From the NCBI GenBank assembly GCA_963697675.1, contig CAVOOW010000008.1, forward strand, positions 223,242 to 287,241: DNA of 64,000 bases, given 5' to 3'. Each line of letters starts with the position of its first letter. The stretch's first letter is position 1. The translations under genes and the position numbers were made by a program. Below the pieces are notes generated by a model. That model was given only the letters and a program-made list of their open reading frames with translations. It was not told where the DNA came from and searched no databases. Source of the DNA: CAVOOW01 sp963697675 (lineage in GTDB: Bacteria; Actinomycetota; Actinomycetes; JACCUZ01). This document shows positions 1 to 9,499 of this stretch, one piece after another.

Positions 1-230
1 GCATGCACGGCGCCGCAGGGATCGGTGACGTGACGGTCTGGGGAATCTCGCCGGATGACCAGCGCGACGTCTACATCGCGTTGAGATCCCCGAACGGCGA
101 GGCGCTCTTCCAGTTCTCCGGCGCCGAGCTCGCGGCATTCCTCGGAAGGACCTACGTCCATTGCCTGCCCGGGGACGAGCACGTCCACCTGGATGTGGAC
201 CGTGCGATAGAGCGTCTGCTCGCCTCCTGA
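1..230 (+). CDS. SsgA-family sporulation/cell-division regulator, C-terminal part
   Basis: The reading frame is open from the window edge, so the start lies upstream. The visible residues match the C-terminal half of SsgA-like proteins (SALPs). They show a beta-rich segment containing VYIALRSPNGEALFQFSG, then the family's ELAAFLGRTY signature, a short P-G-[DE]-E loop and a final VDxxIxxLL helix. SALPs such as SsgB recruit FtsZ and help control septum placement and peptidoglycan remodelling during sporulation-type division in actinomycetes. Which SALP this is cannot be told from the tail alone. It is the best single hint that the host is a morphologically complex actinobacterium. Confidence 0.8.
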   Translation, partial: MHGAAGIGDVTVWGISPDDQRDVYIALRSPNGEALFQFSGAELAAFLGRTYVHCLPGDEHVHLDVDRAIERLLAS

Positions 231-318
231 CCACGCGTGTGACGCGGTGACCGCATGCGACGCTCGTCGCGGCGTCGCCGTCAGAGCAGTTTCCTGTGCC
301 GGCCGTGAATTTCGGCCG

Positions 319-1564
319 TCAAAGGCCCTTCGCCCGGTTGCGCAGGAGGGACAACAGCTCAGACTGCGACCCGACGTTCAGCTTGCGGAAGATCGCGCTG
401 AGATGGTTGCGCACCGTGCTCTGGCTCAGGCCGAGAGTTGTGGCGATGCCCGCCACCCGGCCGCCGTCCGCGAGCCGGCTCAGCGTCTCCCACTCCCGAC
501 TGGTCAGGGTGGCGAGCTCGGGCATCTCCGCCATGACGGGCGATCCCGACGAGGGCACCGGGAGCCCGACGGATCGGAGTTCGTGCGCGATACGCCCGAG
601 TCGCGATTCGAGCTCGCCCAGGCGCTCCGTACTCGTCGTGGTCGTGCTGTCCACAAGGGTGCGCAGCGTGAAAGCGAAGCGCGGCGGGTCACCGAGTGCC
701 GCCAAGCGCACGCGACACCACATCCACCGCATGTCCGCCCGTCGCACCCGAAGGCGTACGACGGCGTTGCGACTCGTGGCATGGACGTGGGCGAGCCCGG
801 CCAGCAGCTCAGGCAGGTCGTGAGGGTTGATGACGGCGAGGAACGAGGCTCCGGCAACATCAGCGGCGTGGTAGCCGAGCATGGTCTCCGCGTCCCAGCT
901 GATGCGGTCGATGCGCCACTCGTCGTCGACCGTTCCGATGACCCGGTGGTCGGGATGACGCATCAAATCCAGGCGGGGCCGGCGCACCATCCTCGAGGAC
1001 AAAGGCAGCTCCGAACCGGGCCGGCCGCTCGAGCCCGAGCACGTGAGCCCAGACGTACGCGTCGATGATCGACCCGTCGATCCGACGGAGGCGCCGCGGC
1101 GCCTCGAAACCGTCCAGACGGCCAGTGGCAAGCAACGGCAGCCCCCCGGTCGGCTCCTCGTCGACGAAATCGCTCACGAGCCGACCCAGCAGCTCCGTGC
1201 GGTCCGAGCCGAGCAAGGCAGCTACGGAGTCGCTGACGGCCACGAGCCTCTGTGTCGCCAGGTCGACCTGCGCCACCGCCAGACCCGAATGGCTGACGGC
1301 CTCGGCGGTCAATTCAGCGTCCAGGAACACGCCATCGTTCACAGCGCCATCCGCAGGCTTAGTGCGCACAATGGTGGCAGCCCGGCCAGGCCCAGCAGCA
1401 GCGGTCGTCATCTCGGAGGTCGGCGCCGGCGTCTGCCTGCCAGAGGTGACCCGCTTGCGGACGCGGTGTCTCCGGCCCCGCGTGTGGTCACGGAACCTGC
1501 AAGCTTGAACGATTGAGGTCGTCAACGCCGGTGGCATGGCACTCTCCGGCGTGTTCCATGGCAT
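319..1564 (-). CDS. PAS-PAS-LuxR transcriptional regulator (one frameshift)
   Basis: Two reading frames join into one regulator of about 414 residues. The upstream frame holds a first PAS-like domain (LAVAQVDLATQRLVAVSDS onward). The downstream frame holds a second PAS domain (RIDRISWDAETMLGY) and a C-terminal LuxR-type helix-turn-helix with LTSREWETLSRLADGG and STVRNHLSAIFRKL. The break is near 1000, where removing one G from GAGGATGG restores the frame and an exact codon count. The start at 1564 is chosen because GAAAGGA sits just upstream; an internal Met at 1411 is an alternative. It is probably a one-component sensor-regulator. The ligand is unknown, and the gene ends about 90 bases from the convergent SsgA-like gene. 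Confidence 0.7.
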
Positions 1565-1736
1565 GTGTCCTTTCGGCCTGGCAACCGACGACCGAGACTG
1601 TCAGTCGACCTGCCGACTTCTGAGCCTCCTGCGCCAAGGGCACCGGCGCCTCATCCCTGGCGGGTGACCCGTCTCAAGGCCGAATGGTCGTCACAACGTC
1701 CGGAGAGACAAGAAAAGCTCAGTGTTGTCCACACGA

Positions 1737-2279
1737 CTAGCGACTGCGCGCCGAACCAATGGTCACACTGCCCTGGAAACAGACGCTTCCCGCGACGTTG
1801 CCTGGTGTGGGTATCGGGCATGGGTCCATAACGGTGTAGGCCCCGCGCACGCGTTCGTCGTGACGCCAGCCAGCGACCACGACGCCGGTCAGCACCGCCG
1901 TGGCCGGGCTGGTCGTGTCGTTCTCGGTGATCTGGAGGTTCGCAATGAACGCGTGCCGGTGGCCGAAGAACCCGTACAGGGCTCGGGCGTGCCAGAACCC
2001 AGGGTCGGACAGGTCGTCGCTGAGGACCGTGCCGACGTACTCGCCCTCGCCAACGCCCCCGCCGACTATCCCGGTCATCAGCACTCCGGCGAATGAAGGC
2101 GGGTTCGCGGGCTGCGTCACGACCCACTTCGTGAAGGTCACTCGAGTGGCGCCGCGGTGACCGTTTTCCTGTGCCGATGCGGTGCTTGGGCTGACCGCGA
2201 CCCCCGTGACCGCAAGCGCGGCAACGAGCAACGGAACGACGAGCCGGACCTGTCGGACGGCCGATCGCCGCGACCTCAT
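1737..2279 (-). CDS. secreted hypothetical protein
   Basis: This 180-residue protein starts with a clear Sec signal: a basic N-terminus (MRSRRSAVRQVR), a hydrophobic core and an A-S-A-Q type cleavage site near residue 36. The mature part is beta-rich with many Gly, Thr and aromatic residues, and contains two late cysteines. I do not recognise a family. Its ATG overlaps the stop of the upstream small beta-rich protein by four bases (ATGA), so the two are translationally coupled and probably act together, one outside the cell. The start at 2279 is set by this overlap and by the signal peptide. Confidence 0.6.
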   Translation of the reverse strand: MRSRRSAVRQVRLVVPLLVAALAVTGVAVSPSTASAQENGHRGATRVTFTKWVVTQPANPPSFAGVLMTGIVGGGVGEGEYVGTVLSDDLSDPGFWHARALYGFFGHRHAFIANLQITENDTTSPATAVLTGVVVAGWRHDERVRGAYTVMDPCPIPTPGNVAGSVCFQGSVTIGSARSR

Positions 2280-2659
2280 GACGAGGTCTCTGCGGCGACG
2301 GGCGACATGCTGTACGTGCCATCCCAATGCCACTCGGTGCCGTCGAAGGAGACGACCGTTTCCGCTTGGAGCGCTGCGAAGACACCAGTGCCGCCGGTCA
2401 AGGTGACGGTCCCTGTATTGGTGGCCATGTCCAGGACGACATGGCCGGCGACGTGCTCGTCCTCCCCCGTCATGATGGTGAGGTCGCTGTCGATCACTTT
2501 TTCACCGGCGGCTGACGCATACACCACCTTCGATCCGACCGGGATGGCATCGACGTTGGATGTAGTGATGGTGCAGAAGGAACCTGCGAGGCCCGTGTAC
2601 TCGGAACACTCCTTTGCTACGTGCAGCTCGCGGCCCGTGGACATCGTCGTGTCATTCAT
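2276..2659 (-). CDS. small beta-rich protein, possible allene-oxide-cyclase/dirigent-like barrel (copy 1)
   Basis: This 127-residue protein has no signal peptide. It shares a distinctive core with the protein at 14570-15006: a Cys-containing N-terminal motif (C..Y.G.AG.FCTITTSNV), a valine-rich strand, G-HVVLD and V-LTGGTG, and a final WDGTY. The GHVVLD...GTGTVxLTGGTG pattern resembles the AOC/dirigent-like beta-barrel fold, but this is a pattern-based guess and catalysis is unknown. GAGGAGAG lies just before the ATG. It follows a LAL regulator after 85 bases and is coupled to a secreted protein downstream. Confidence 0.55.
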   Translation of the reverse strand: MNDTTMSTGRELHVAKECSEYTGLAGSFCTITTSNVDAIPVGSKVVYASAAGEKVIDSDLTIMTGEDEHVAGHVVLDMATNTGTVTLTGGTGVFAALQAETVVSFDGTEWHWDGTYSMSPVAAETSS

Positions 2660-2744
2660 GTGGCTCTCCTCATGGATAGGCGTGCGCCGTCCCTGACACG
2701 ATGGAAGGAGAGTTCATGACCATCAACCGTGCGAACATGTGGCT

Positions 2745-5498
2745 TTACGACGGTGGCGTCCGAGCCAGGTGTGCCGCGAGCTCCGTACGCGAGCTGACGC
2801 CGAGCTTTCGATAGATTTTCGACAGGTTCCAGGACACCGTGTTCGGGCTCAGGTGCAGGTCGGCGGCCACCTCCCGGTTGCGCAGCCCGGCCGCGACGCG
2901 GTCCGCGATCAGCCGCTCGGTCTCGGAGAGCTCGTGGTCGGAGGCAGTACGGCCGCCGATCCGTCTGAGCTCGGAACGGCCCTTCGCGGCCCACATCGAC
3001 GCACCGAGTCGCTCGAAGCCGTCGACCGCCTGGCGCAGGGTGTCTCGTGCTGCGCGCTTGTGCGCAGCGCGGCGCTGCGTCGTCCCCAGCGCGAGCAGGG
3101 TCCGGGCAGACTCGAACGGGTTCACGCCACGGGAGGGCTCCGGCGCGACGACGGCGCGCTCGAACGCCCGGATCGCCCCCGAGGTGTCACCTTGGGCGGC
3201 GAGGACATGTCCACGACTGCGGTCGGCGAGCCCCTGCAGTGGAGAGTCCGCGCCGGCCGCGATCTCGTCGAGCTGGGCCAACAGGCGCTCGGCACCGGCG
3301 ATGTCCTGCATGCCAACCATGGCCTCGATGGCCACCGACCCGGCCAGCTGGGCCTGCACCTCGTTGAGCTCAGTGAACCCCACACATAGCGGCCTTACCT
3401 GACGCAGGCCCTCCGCGGAGTCGTCGCCGGCAAGCTCAAGAGAACCCAGCGCCCGGCTCAGGCGGTGTACGGCGCCCGTGTAGCCCGACTCCTCGGCCAG
3501 CCGGCGGAGGGCGGGGATCTCTCTGCGGGCTGTAGCCGCCCTGCCCCGGTAGGCATCCAGCTCGGCCAGGAGCATCCGGCACAGCGACTCGACCGACTCC
3601 TCGCCGGTGTGGCCGGCAACGGTGATGGCCTCGTCACAGAGGCGCTCGGTTGTCGGCCAGTCGCCGGCTGCCAGCTCCATCCTGGCCAGGAAGAAGAGGT
3701 GCCCGAGCAGTTCGGGGCCGTCCCTCGTCCGGGCGGCTCCGATCAGCGGCGCGAAGAGCGCACGCGCCTCCGCGTGTCGATCGCAGCGGGCGAGCAGCCG
3801 CGCCAGAGTGCCGCGCGCGTCGAGGTCGCGACCCACATCGTGTTCGATCTCGACCGCTCGGTCGAGCAGGTCGCGCCGCATGCGGCCGGTGCGCCAGAAG
3901 GTGAGCTCGGCGACTCCGGCGAGGTTGCCGGCCAAGATGTCCGGGTCGCCCGCCTGCTCGGCCAGGGTGAGTCCCGCCTCGGCGTAGTCCATGCTTTCGC
4001 GGCGCGAGCCACCGGCGCTGACCTGCCACGCGAGCTCGCTGAGCAGCCGCGCCCGTTCTCGCTGTTCCAGACCGGGCTCGGCAAGAGCTAGCAGGTAGAG
4101 GTTCTCCGCAATCCGGAAACCCTCGAGGGACGCACGTACGACAGCCAGGTCACCGAAGGCACGCGCCCGGAGCGGACCTGGTTGGGCGTTGTCGATGGCG
4201 GCCTGCAGGAGCACGGTGGCCTGGGCGGGGTCACCCGCCTTACGGCAGTGGGTAGCTGCCTCGATCCGTCGGCGGTTCAACGCCTCCAGCGCCCGCGACG
4301 GCGTGAGGACCACGGCACGCTGGCCGAGCTGCGCCGCGGCCTGGACCGCTCCACGCGCGGCGGCATGCGACGCCGCGGCCTCCAGTGAGACGGCGACCTC
4401 CTCGTCGGGTCCCGTCGCCGCGATCGCGAGGTGTCGGGCCTGCTCCTCGAGCCCGACATCAAGGGTGGCGAGCCGCGCATGCAGCCGCCTTCTCTCTGGC
4501 AGGGGTGCGGCGGCGTAGCACGCGGACGCGAGCAGGGGATGGGTGAACCGGACCCGATCACCGACCAGGGTCACCAGACCGCGTGTGCAGGCGATCTCGA
4601 TGTCGGCGACGGCCGTGGTCGACATCCGGTCGAGGAGTGTCAGAGTGGGCGCGGCCAACGCGGCCACGGCTACGAGGGTCTCGCGGGTGCTCGGACGCAG
4701 CCGTCGCAGGCGGCCCGTCACCAGGCCCATGATGCTGGGCGGCAACTCCATCGGACCGTCGGTCAGTTCCACCGTGCCCTCCGCGACCGCACGTCCGAGC
4801 TCGAGGGCCAGGAAAGGGTTCCCGCCCGCGGTCCGATGCAGCCGGGCGAGCTGCGGCCGCGACAGGTGGACCCCGAGCCGGTCCTGGAGCAGACGGTGAG
4901 TGTCATCGAGCGGGAAGGCCTGGACCGTGAGGTCACTGCGGTCGGGCAGCGCGCCGACGACATTGCCGGGAAGGTCGTGCCTGTTCCCACGAACCGTCAG
5001 CAGGATCCCCACGTGATCGCGCGCCAAGCGACGGATCATGAAGGCGAGCACCTCCGCGGACGTCTCGTCCGCCCATTGCATGTCGTCCACAGCGATCACG
5101 ACCGGGCGCTCACGGACCAGCTCCCGCACGGCCGACAGCAGGGCGAGACCAAGGACGCGGGCATCGGGAGGATCGCCTGTTGGCTCCCGGAGCAGGAGTG
5201 CGGTCTCGAGGGCTCGTCGCTGGACCGTGGGCATGGCCGTGAGGGTCACGTCGAGCACTGGTGTGAAGAGGTCGCCGATCGTGGCGAAAGCGAGCTGCGC
5301 CTCGGCCCGTGCCGCCCGCGCTGTCAGGACGGCGAACCCCGCCTGCTCGGCAAGGCGGACGCCCTCGTCCCAGAGGGACGTCTTGCCGATGCCGGCGTCG
5401 CCCTCCAGGCACAACGAGCTTGGACCGACCACAACCCGCTCGACGAACGCCTCGAGAACCCGGACCTGGGCACGCCTGCCGATGAACCCAGCATTCAT
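2745..5498 (-). CDS. LAL-type LuxR regulator with AAA ATPase domain
   Basis: A 917-residue large ATP-binding LuxR regulator. The N-terminus carries FIGRRAQVRVL, then Walker A (GDAGIGKTS) near residue 35 and Walker B (VIAVDDMQWAD). A long middle section is rich in alanine-leucine TPR-like helices. The C-terminal helix-turn-helix reads LSETERLIADRVAAG, then SPNTVSWNLSKIYRKLGV. The start at 5498 follows a GGGAG ribosome site; the longer open frame upstream is unlikely to be translated. The gene precedes two small beta-rich/secreted protein genes on the same strand. Its HTH closely resembles that of the LuxR fragment at 15333-15699, which sits by a second copy of the same small-protein family. 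LAL proteins usually activate neighbouring operons in response to a ligand bound by the TPR part. Confidence 0.85.
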   Translation of the reverse strand: MNAGFIGRRAQVRVLEAFVERVVVGPSSLCLEGDAGIGKTSLWDEGVRLAEQAGFAVLTARAARAEAQLAFATIGDLFTPVLDVTLTAMPTVQRRALETALLLREPTGDPPDARVLGLALLSAVRELVRERPVVIAVDDMQWADETSAEVLAFMIRRLARDHVGILLTVRGNRHDLPGNVVGALPDRSDLTVQAFPLDDTHRLLQDRLGVHLSRPQLARLHRTAGGNPFLALELGRAVAEGTVELTDGPMELPPSIMGLVTGRLRRLRPSTRETLVAVAALAAPTLTLLDRMSTTAVADIEIACTRGLVTLVGDRVRFTHPLLASACYAAAPLPERRRLHARLATLDVGLEEQARHLAIAATGPDEEVAVSLEAAASHAAARGAVQAAAQLGQRAVVLTPSRALEALNRRRIEAATHCRKAGDPAQATVLLQAAIDNAQPGPLRARAFGDLAVVRASLEGFRIAENLYLLALAEPGLEQRERARLLSELAWQVSAGGSRRESMDYAEAGLTLAEQAGDPDILAGNLAGVAELTFWRTGRMRRDLLDRAVEIEHDVGRDLDARGTLARLLARCDRHAEARALFAPLIGAARTRDGPELLGHLFFLARMELAAGDWPTTERLCDEAITVAGHTGEESVESLCRMLLAELDAYRGRAATARREIPALRRLAEESGYTGAVHRLSRALGSLELAGDDSAEGLRQVRPLCVGFTELNEVQAQLAGSVAIEAMVGMQDIAGAERLLAQLDEIAAGADSPLQGLADRSRGHVLAAQGDTSGAIRAFERAVVAPEPSRGVNPFESARTLLALGTTQRRAAHKRAARDTLRQAVDGFERLGASMWAAKGRSELRRIGGRTASDHELSETERLIADRVAAGLRNREVAADLHLSPNTVSWNLSKIYRKLGVSSRTELAAHLARTPPS

Positions 5499-5657
5499 GG
5501 ACTCTCCCGCTACGGCGGGAGACCGGGTCCTCCAGCGACCGCCGATCTCACGGTAGACCTCCCACCGGTATCGAGGCCGGCACTTCGACAGGTCGTCGCG
5601 TGTTGCGGTCCACGTACACATGCACGAACAACCCGACGGCAGCCGGCTCCGTGGGTC

Positions 5658-7331
5658 TCACGGACCGGCCAGCTGCTGACCATCACGAGGACCTGATGGA
5701 GACCGATGCGCTGGTTCCGGGGACGTGATCGTCGCGGTGTCGGTGGCGCGGTAGCTGGCCAGCAGCGCGTCCTCTTCGTCTTTGCGGGGGAACAGGAAGA
5801 AGACGACCGCCGCACCCAGCAGGACTGCGACGATCCCCGCGGTGTAGGCCCATTGGTCGCCGTTGAGGAATGCCTCCTTCGCGCCGGCGGTGATCTGCTG
5901 GGCGTATTGCGGGTACTGAGCCGCGGTCGACTCAGCGCTCGCGAAGGACTTGGTCAGCTCGGCCTGGACGTTGTCGCTGATCTCGTCCTTGTTGGGCGCG
6001 GTCGCGATGGAGGCCGCGACGGCCGAGGCGTAGCCGGCGGTGAGCAAGGCCCCAAAGATCGACTGCATGATGGCGCCGCCCAGGTCGCGCTGCAGGTCCG
6101 CCGTACCGGATGCCATGCCCGCGCGAGTCACCGGCACGGACCCGGTGAGTGAGTGTGACGCCGGGGTGCCGGCGAAGCCGACACCGATCCCGATCAGCAG
6201 GTAGCCCAGGCCGACCCGCCAGTACGACGCGTCCTCCGTCCACAGCAGCAACATGGTGACGAAGCCGAGCAGGCAGAAGACGTAGCCAGCGAGAAGGGTG
6301 AACCGGGCGCCGCGGGTCTCGACGAGTTTGGCTGAGCGGGGCGCGACCAGCACCATGCCGACCACCGCCGGCAAGATGGCGAGCCCGGCGTCGAGCGTCG
6401 AGTAGCCCAGGACGTTCTGCAGGAACTGCTGCCCGACGAACATCGCCGCCATCAGCGAGCCGAACACGATGAGCCCGGCGCACGCCGCCACCCAGAAGAT
6501 CCGGCGTCCCGCAATCCGCAGGTCGTAGAGCGGGTTCTTCGCCCGAGCCTGTCGGAGGAAGAACGCGATGCCGGCGGCGACGGCGATGGCGGCCAGTCCC
6601 AGCACCAGCGTCCCCTTGTTCGGAACCGGCGCGAAGTTGATGGCTAACACCACAGAGGCGACCAGTACGACTGAGAGGATGCCGCCGAGGTTGTCCACCG
6701 GCTCGGTCGCCTCGTTCACGTGGGCCGGCACGAAGAACCAGGCCATGAGGAGAGCCACCACGGCCAGCGGCAGGGTGACCAGGAAGACCGACCCCCACCA
6801 GAAGTGCTCCAGCAGCCAGCCGGCAACGATCGGGCCGAGCGACGAGATCGCGCCGCCGAGGGCCGACCACAACGCGATCGACTTCGTGCGCGCCGGCCCG
6901 GACCACAGCGCCGTGATCAGCGCGAGGGTGGTCGGGTAGGCCATGCCTGCGGAGACCCCGCCCAGGACACGGGCTGCGACGAGGACACCGTCGTCGGGGG
7001 CGTAGGCCGCCAACAGGCAGGCCGGGACCGACAGGAGCACGCCGAGCAACAGCAGGAGCTTGCGCCCGTAGCGGTCACCGACCGCGCCGAGGTAGAGGAC
7101 CGAGGCGGCCAGCCCGAGGGAGTAGCCCACCGCGATGAGGTTGAGCGTGGTCTGCGACGAGTCGAAGGCCCTGCCGATGTCAGGTAGCGCGACGTTCGCG
7201 ACGGCCAGGTTCAGGTTGGCCACCGCCGCGACCAGGATCAGCGCGACCAGAACCAGGCCGGCGCGATCGGGCGCCTTCGACGCTTTCGGCGGGCCGAAGC
7301 CGGCTCGCCCTCCCGTCGTCTTGTCCGCCAT
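5658..7331 (-). CDS. DHA2-type MFS drug/solute exporter
   Basis: A 557-residue polytopic membrane protein with about 14 hydrophobic segments. It has the MFS signature GDRYGRK between helices 2 and 3 and the motif-C-like region SLGPIVAGWLLEHFWWGSVF. The overall plan is that of EmrB/QacA drug:H+ antiporters. A non-membrane loop of about 60 residues rich in Ala, Gln and Glu lies before the last helix, and the C-tail is hydrophilic. The start at 7331 sits behind a perfect AGGAGG. It is the last gene of a long minus-strand run, about 140 bases after a DUF389 gene. The substrate cannot be inferred. Confidence 0.85.
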   Translation of the reverse strand: MADKTTGGRAGFGPPKASKAPDRAGLVLVALILVAAVANLNLAVANVALPDIGRAFDSSQTTLNLIAVGYSLGLAASVLYLGAVGDRYGRKLLLLLGVLLSVPACLLAAYAPDDGVLVAARVLGGVSAGMAYPTTLALITALWSGPARTKSIALWSALGGAISSLGPIVAGWLLEHFWWGSVFLVTLPLAVVALLMAWFFVPAHVNEATEPVDNLGGILSVVLVASVVLAINFAPVPNKGTLVLGLAAIAVAAGIAFFLRQARAKNPLYDLRIAGRRIFWVAACAGLIVFGSLMAAMFVGQQFLQNVLGYSTLDAGLAILPAVVGMVLVAPRSAKLVETRGARFTLLAGYVFCLLGFVTMLLLWTEDASYWRVGLGYLLIGIGVGFAGTPASHSLTGSVPVTRAGMASGTADLQRDLGGAIMQSIFGALLTAGYASAVAASIATAPNKDEISDNVQAELTKSFASAESTAAQYPQYAQQITAGAKEAFLNGDQWAYTAGIVAVLLGAAVVFFLFPRKDEEDALLASYRATDTATITSPEPAHRSPSGPRDGQQLAGP

Positions 7332-7470
7332 GTCCTGTTCCTCCTGAGGTCGGACCCGCCAACCCCACACTGGCCCGGAGCCTGCCGACTCGCCTCACCC
7401 GCCACGGACTAAACCGGGCCGACCACGGCCGTGCCGCCGGATTGTCGGTCCAGCGGCTCGAATGCAACTC

Positions 7471-8442
7471 TCACCGATGGCGGTTTCGCCGACCGGCCAG
7501 CAGCGCGTGCCGTTTGGCGGATAGTCGCCCCCAAACCGCTTGCTGGAATGCCAGCGTTGCCCAGCCGGCCAACGCCATCCCGGACAGGTTGACGACCAGC
7601 TGCAACCCGCTGCCCACGACCTCGTGCCACGCACCAAACGCCAGACCCAAAGCCACGTTCCCGGAGGCGGGCACGGTGGTCACCGAGATGAACACTCCGG
7701 ACAGGCCACCGACCTTGGCCGACGTCAGCGAAAGCACTCCGGCCGCTGCAGCGATGAGCGCCACGATGAACGACCACTTGTCGGGCGAGTAGATGAAGTC
7801 GGTCTGTGGACGCTGGCCCACGACATCCGACACCTCGATCCAGCCGACGGCCCTGGCCGCCAGCGCCAGCACGGTCGCGACCGCGATTGACACGGCGAAC
7901 CCGAGCAACAACGTCGCCAGCGCCCGCTTGAACAAGGTGCGCCGCCGCCGGACCAGAGCCAGCCCGAGAGCGGCGATCGGCACGAACTCGGGACCGAGGA
8001 CCATTGCACCGATGACCAGGACCTGAGAGTCGAGCACGATAGCGATGCTCGCGATGAGGGTGGCCAGCGACATGAAGGTCAGGTACGTCCAGTTGAGCTC
8101 GGAGTCCTCGTACGCTCGCTGGGTCACATCGGTCCAGACGACCGCATCGGCGCTGCTACCCGGCGTGGCCCTCTCGGCGTCGAAGCCACGCTGCGAAAGC
8201 CACGCCTGGACCGGCTCGATGTGCACCGTGCCGCGCTTGTGCACGCCGAGCTCGCGCAACCGGTCGACGAGCTCGTTGGCGCCCTCGCGCGCCACGTCGG
8301 CCAGGACAACGTCACCCAGCGGCCGAAGCGACGCCCCGCGAAGGACCGCCAGGCTGCTGACTGCCTCGTCGCGCTCGAGCAGCTCGACCACCGCCTCCGA
8401 CAGCTCGGTCGGCGTAGAGACCCGGAGGTGCAGCACGCACAC
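7471..8442 (-). CDS. DUF389-family membrane protein
   Basis: About 323 residues. A soluble alpha/beta N-terminal domain (TELSEAVVELLERDEAVSSL) is followed by about six membrane segments, with the family's hallmark L-IASIAIVLDSQVLVIGAMVLGPEFVPI stretch after the first helix and a V-SLTSAKVGGLSGVFISVTTVP motif later. DUF389/TIGR00341 proteins are of unknown function. The start is placed at a GTG at 8442, where homology to the soluble domain begins; the frame is open further upstream but there it overlaps the VWA gene. It lies between the MoxR-DUF58-VWA operon and an MFS exporter, all on one strand. Confidence 0.75.
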   Translation of the reverse strand: MCVLHLRVSTPTELSEAVVELLERDEAVSSLAVLRGASLRPLGDVVLADVAREGANELVDRLRELGVHKRGTVHIEPVQAWLSQRGFDAERATPGSSADAVVWTDVTQRAYEDSELNWTYLTFMSLATLIASIAIVLDSQVLVIGAMVLGPEFVPIAALGLALVRRRRTLFKRALATLLLGFAVSIAVATVLALAARAVGWIEVSDVVGQRPQTDFIYSPDKWSFIVALIAAAAGVLSLTSAKVGGLSGVFISVTTVPASGNVALGLAFGAWHEVVGSGLQLVVNLSGMALAGWATLAFQQAVWGRLSAKRHALLAGRRNRHR

Positions 8443-8527
8443 ATCCTGACGTATTGCCTCTCCGTGACCTCCATCGGCGATCACGGTTGTGGTGATGGTC
8501 AGTCTCGTCGGAAGACGTACGCCCGGA

Positions 8528-9499
8528 TCAAACCAACCGCTGGCTCCAGACCAGAGCGCCGGCCGCGGCCACCAGAGCGACAAGCAGGGCGGCGCCGGCG
8601 AACACCGCAGTCAGTTCCCGTGTCTGCGTGACGAATCCCACGTCGCGGCCGATCTGCTCGTAGATCGAGCCGAGCTCGGCGCTGGTCTCTGCGCTGAATG
8701 TTCGTCCGCCGCTGTCCGATGCAATGCGCGCCATGGCATCGGGGTCGTACGGGACGGGCACCTGCTGGCCCTGCGCTTCGATGACACCACCGGATGTGCC
8801 GAAGGCGATGGTGTCGATCGACACCGACTGCTGCTTGGCCTGCACGGCCGCGTCGTCGGCGGCGGCCACCGGGTCGGGGTTCTCGTCGCTGCCGACGGTC
8901 GGCGAGCCGTCGCTCATCAGGACGATGACCGCCGGTGTCGGCTTGCCTGAGGTCCCCTTCGGCACGTCGGCGATTGCCGTTAGCGCAGTCGTGATGCCGT
9001 CCGCAGTCGCTGTCGCGCCACCCACGGTGAGCGAGTCGAGAGCGTGCTGTACGGCGGCGGTGTCGGTGCTGGGTGGCACGAGCAGCCGGGCGCTGCCGCC
9101 GAAGGTGACGAGCCCGACCTGGATTCCCTTGGGCACGTGCTTCACGAACGTTGTGGCCTGCTTCGTCATGGCCTTCAAACGAGATGGCGAGACGTCGGTG
9201 GCACTCATCGAACCGGATGTGTCGAGGGTGAGCAGGATGGTGGCACGCTGCTTCGCAGTCCTCATGGCCATCGCCGGCTGAGCGAAGGCGATGGTGAGCA
9301 GTACGAGCGAGACGAGCGTTGCTGCCGCGGGAACATGCCGCTGCCACCCCGATCGCTTGGGCGCGACCGAGTCGAGGAGCTCGACGCTGGTGAAACGCAG
9401 GACTTGCCGGTGCCGATGACGTTGGACGATCACGTAGGCGACGAGCAGTGCTGCGGGCGCGACGAGGAGGACCAGGCGCCAGCCGGACAGGAAGGTCAT
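8528..9499 (-). CDS. BatA-like VWA-domain membrane protein
   Basis: A 323-residue protein. Two N-terminal membrane segments (LVLLVAPAALLVAYVIV and a second near residue 60) precede a von Willebrand factor A domain with an intact MIDAS start (LTLDTSGSMSATD) and a later MSDGSPT loop. A further C-terminal membrane helix ends at WSQRLV. This is the BatA/aerotolerance-type layout, with the VWA domain facing the periplasm or cell wall space. Its ATG overlaps the DUF58 stop by four bases, and it completes a MoxR-DUF58-VWA set. In characterised systems such sets work as MoxR ATPase chaperone modules with metal-dependent adhesion partners. Confidence 0.85.
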   Translation of the reverse strand: MTFLSGWRLVLLVAPAALLVAYVIVQRHRHRQVLRFTSVELLDSVAPKRSGWQRHVPAAATLVSLVLLTIAFAQPAMAMRTAKQRATILLTLDTSGSMSATDVSPSRLKAMTKQATTFVKHVPKGIQVGLVTFGGSARLLVPPSTDTAAVQHALDSLTVGGATATADGITTALTAIADVPKGTSGKPTPAVIVLMSDGSPTVGSDENPDPVAAADDAAVQAKQQSVSIDTIAFGTSGGVIEAQGQQVPVPYDPDAMARIASDSGGRTFSAETSAELGSIYEQIGRDVGFVTQTRELTAVFAGAALLVALVAAAGALVWSQRLV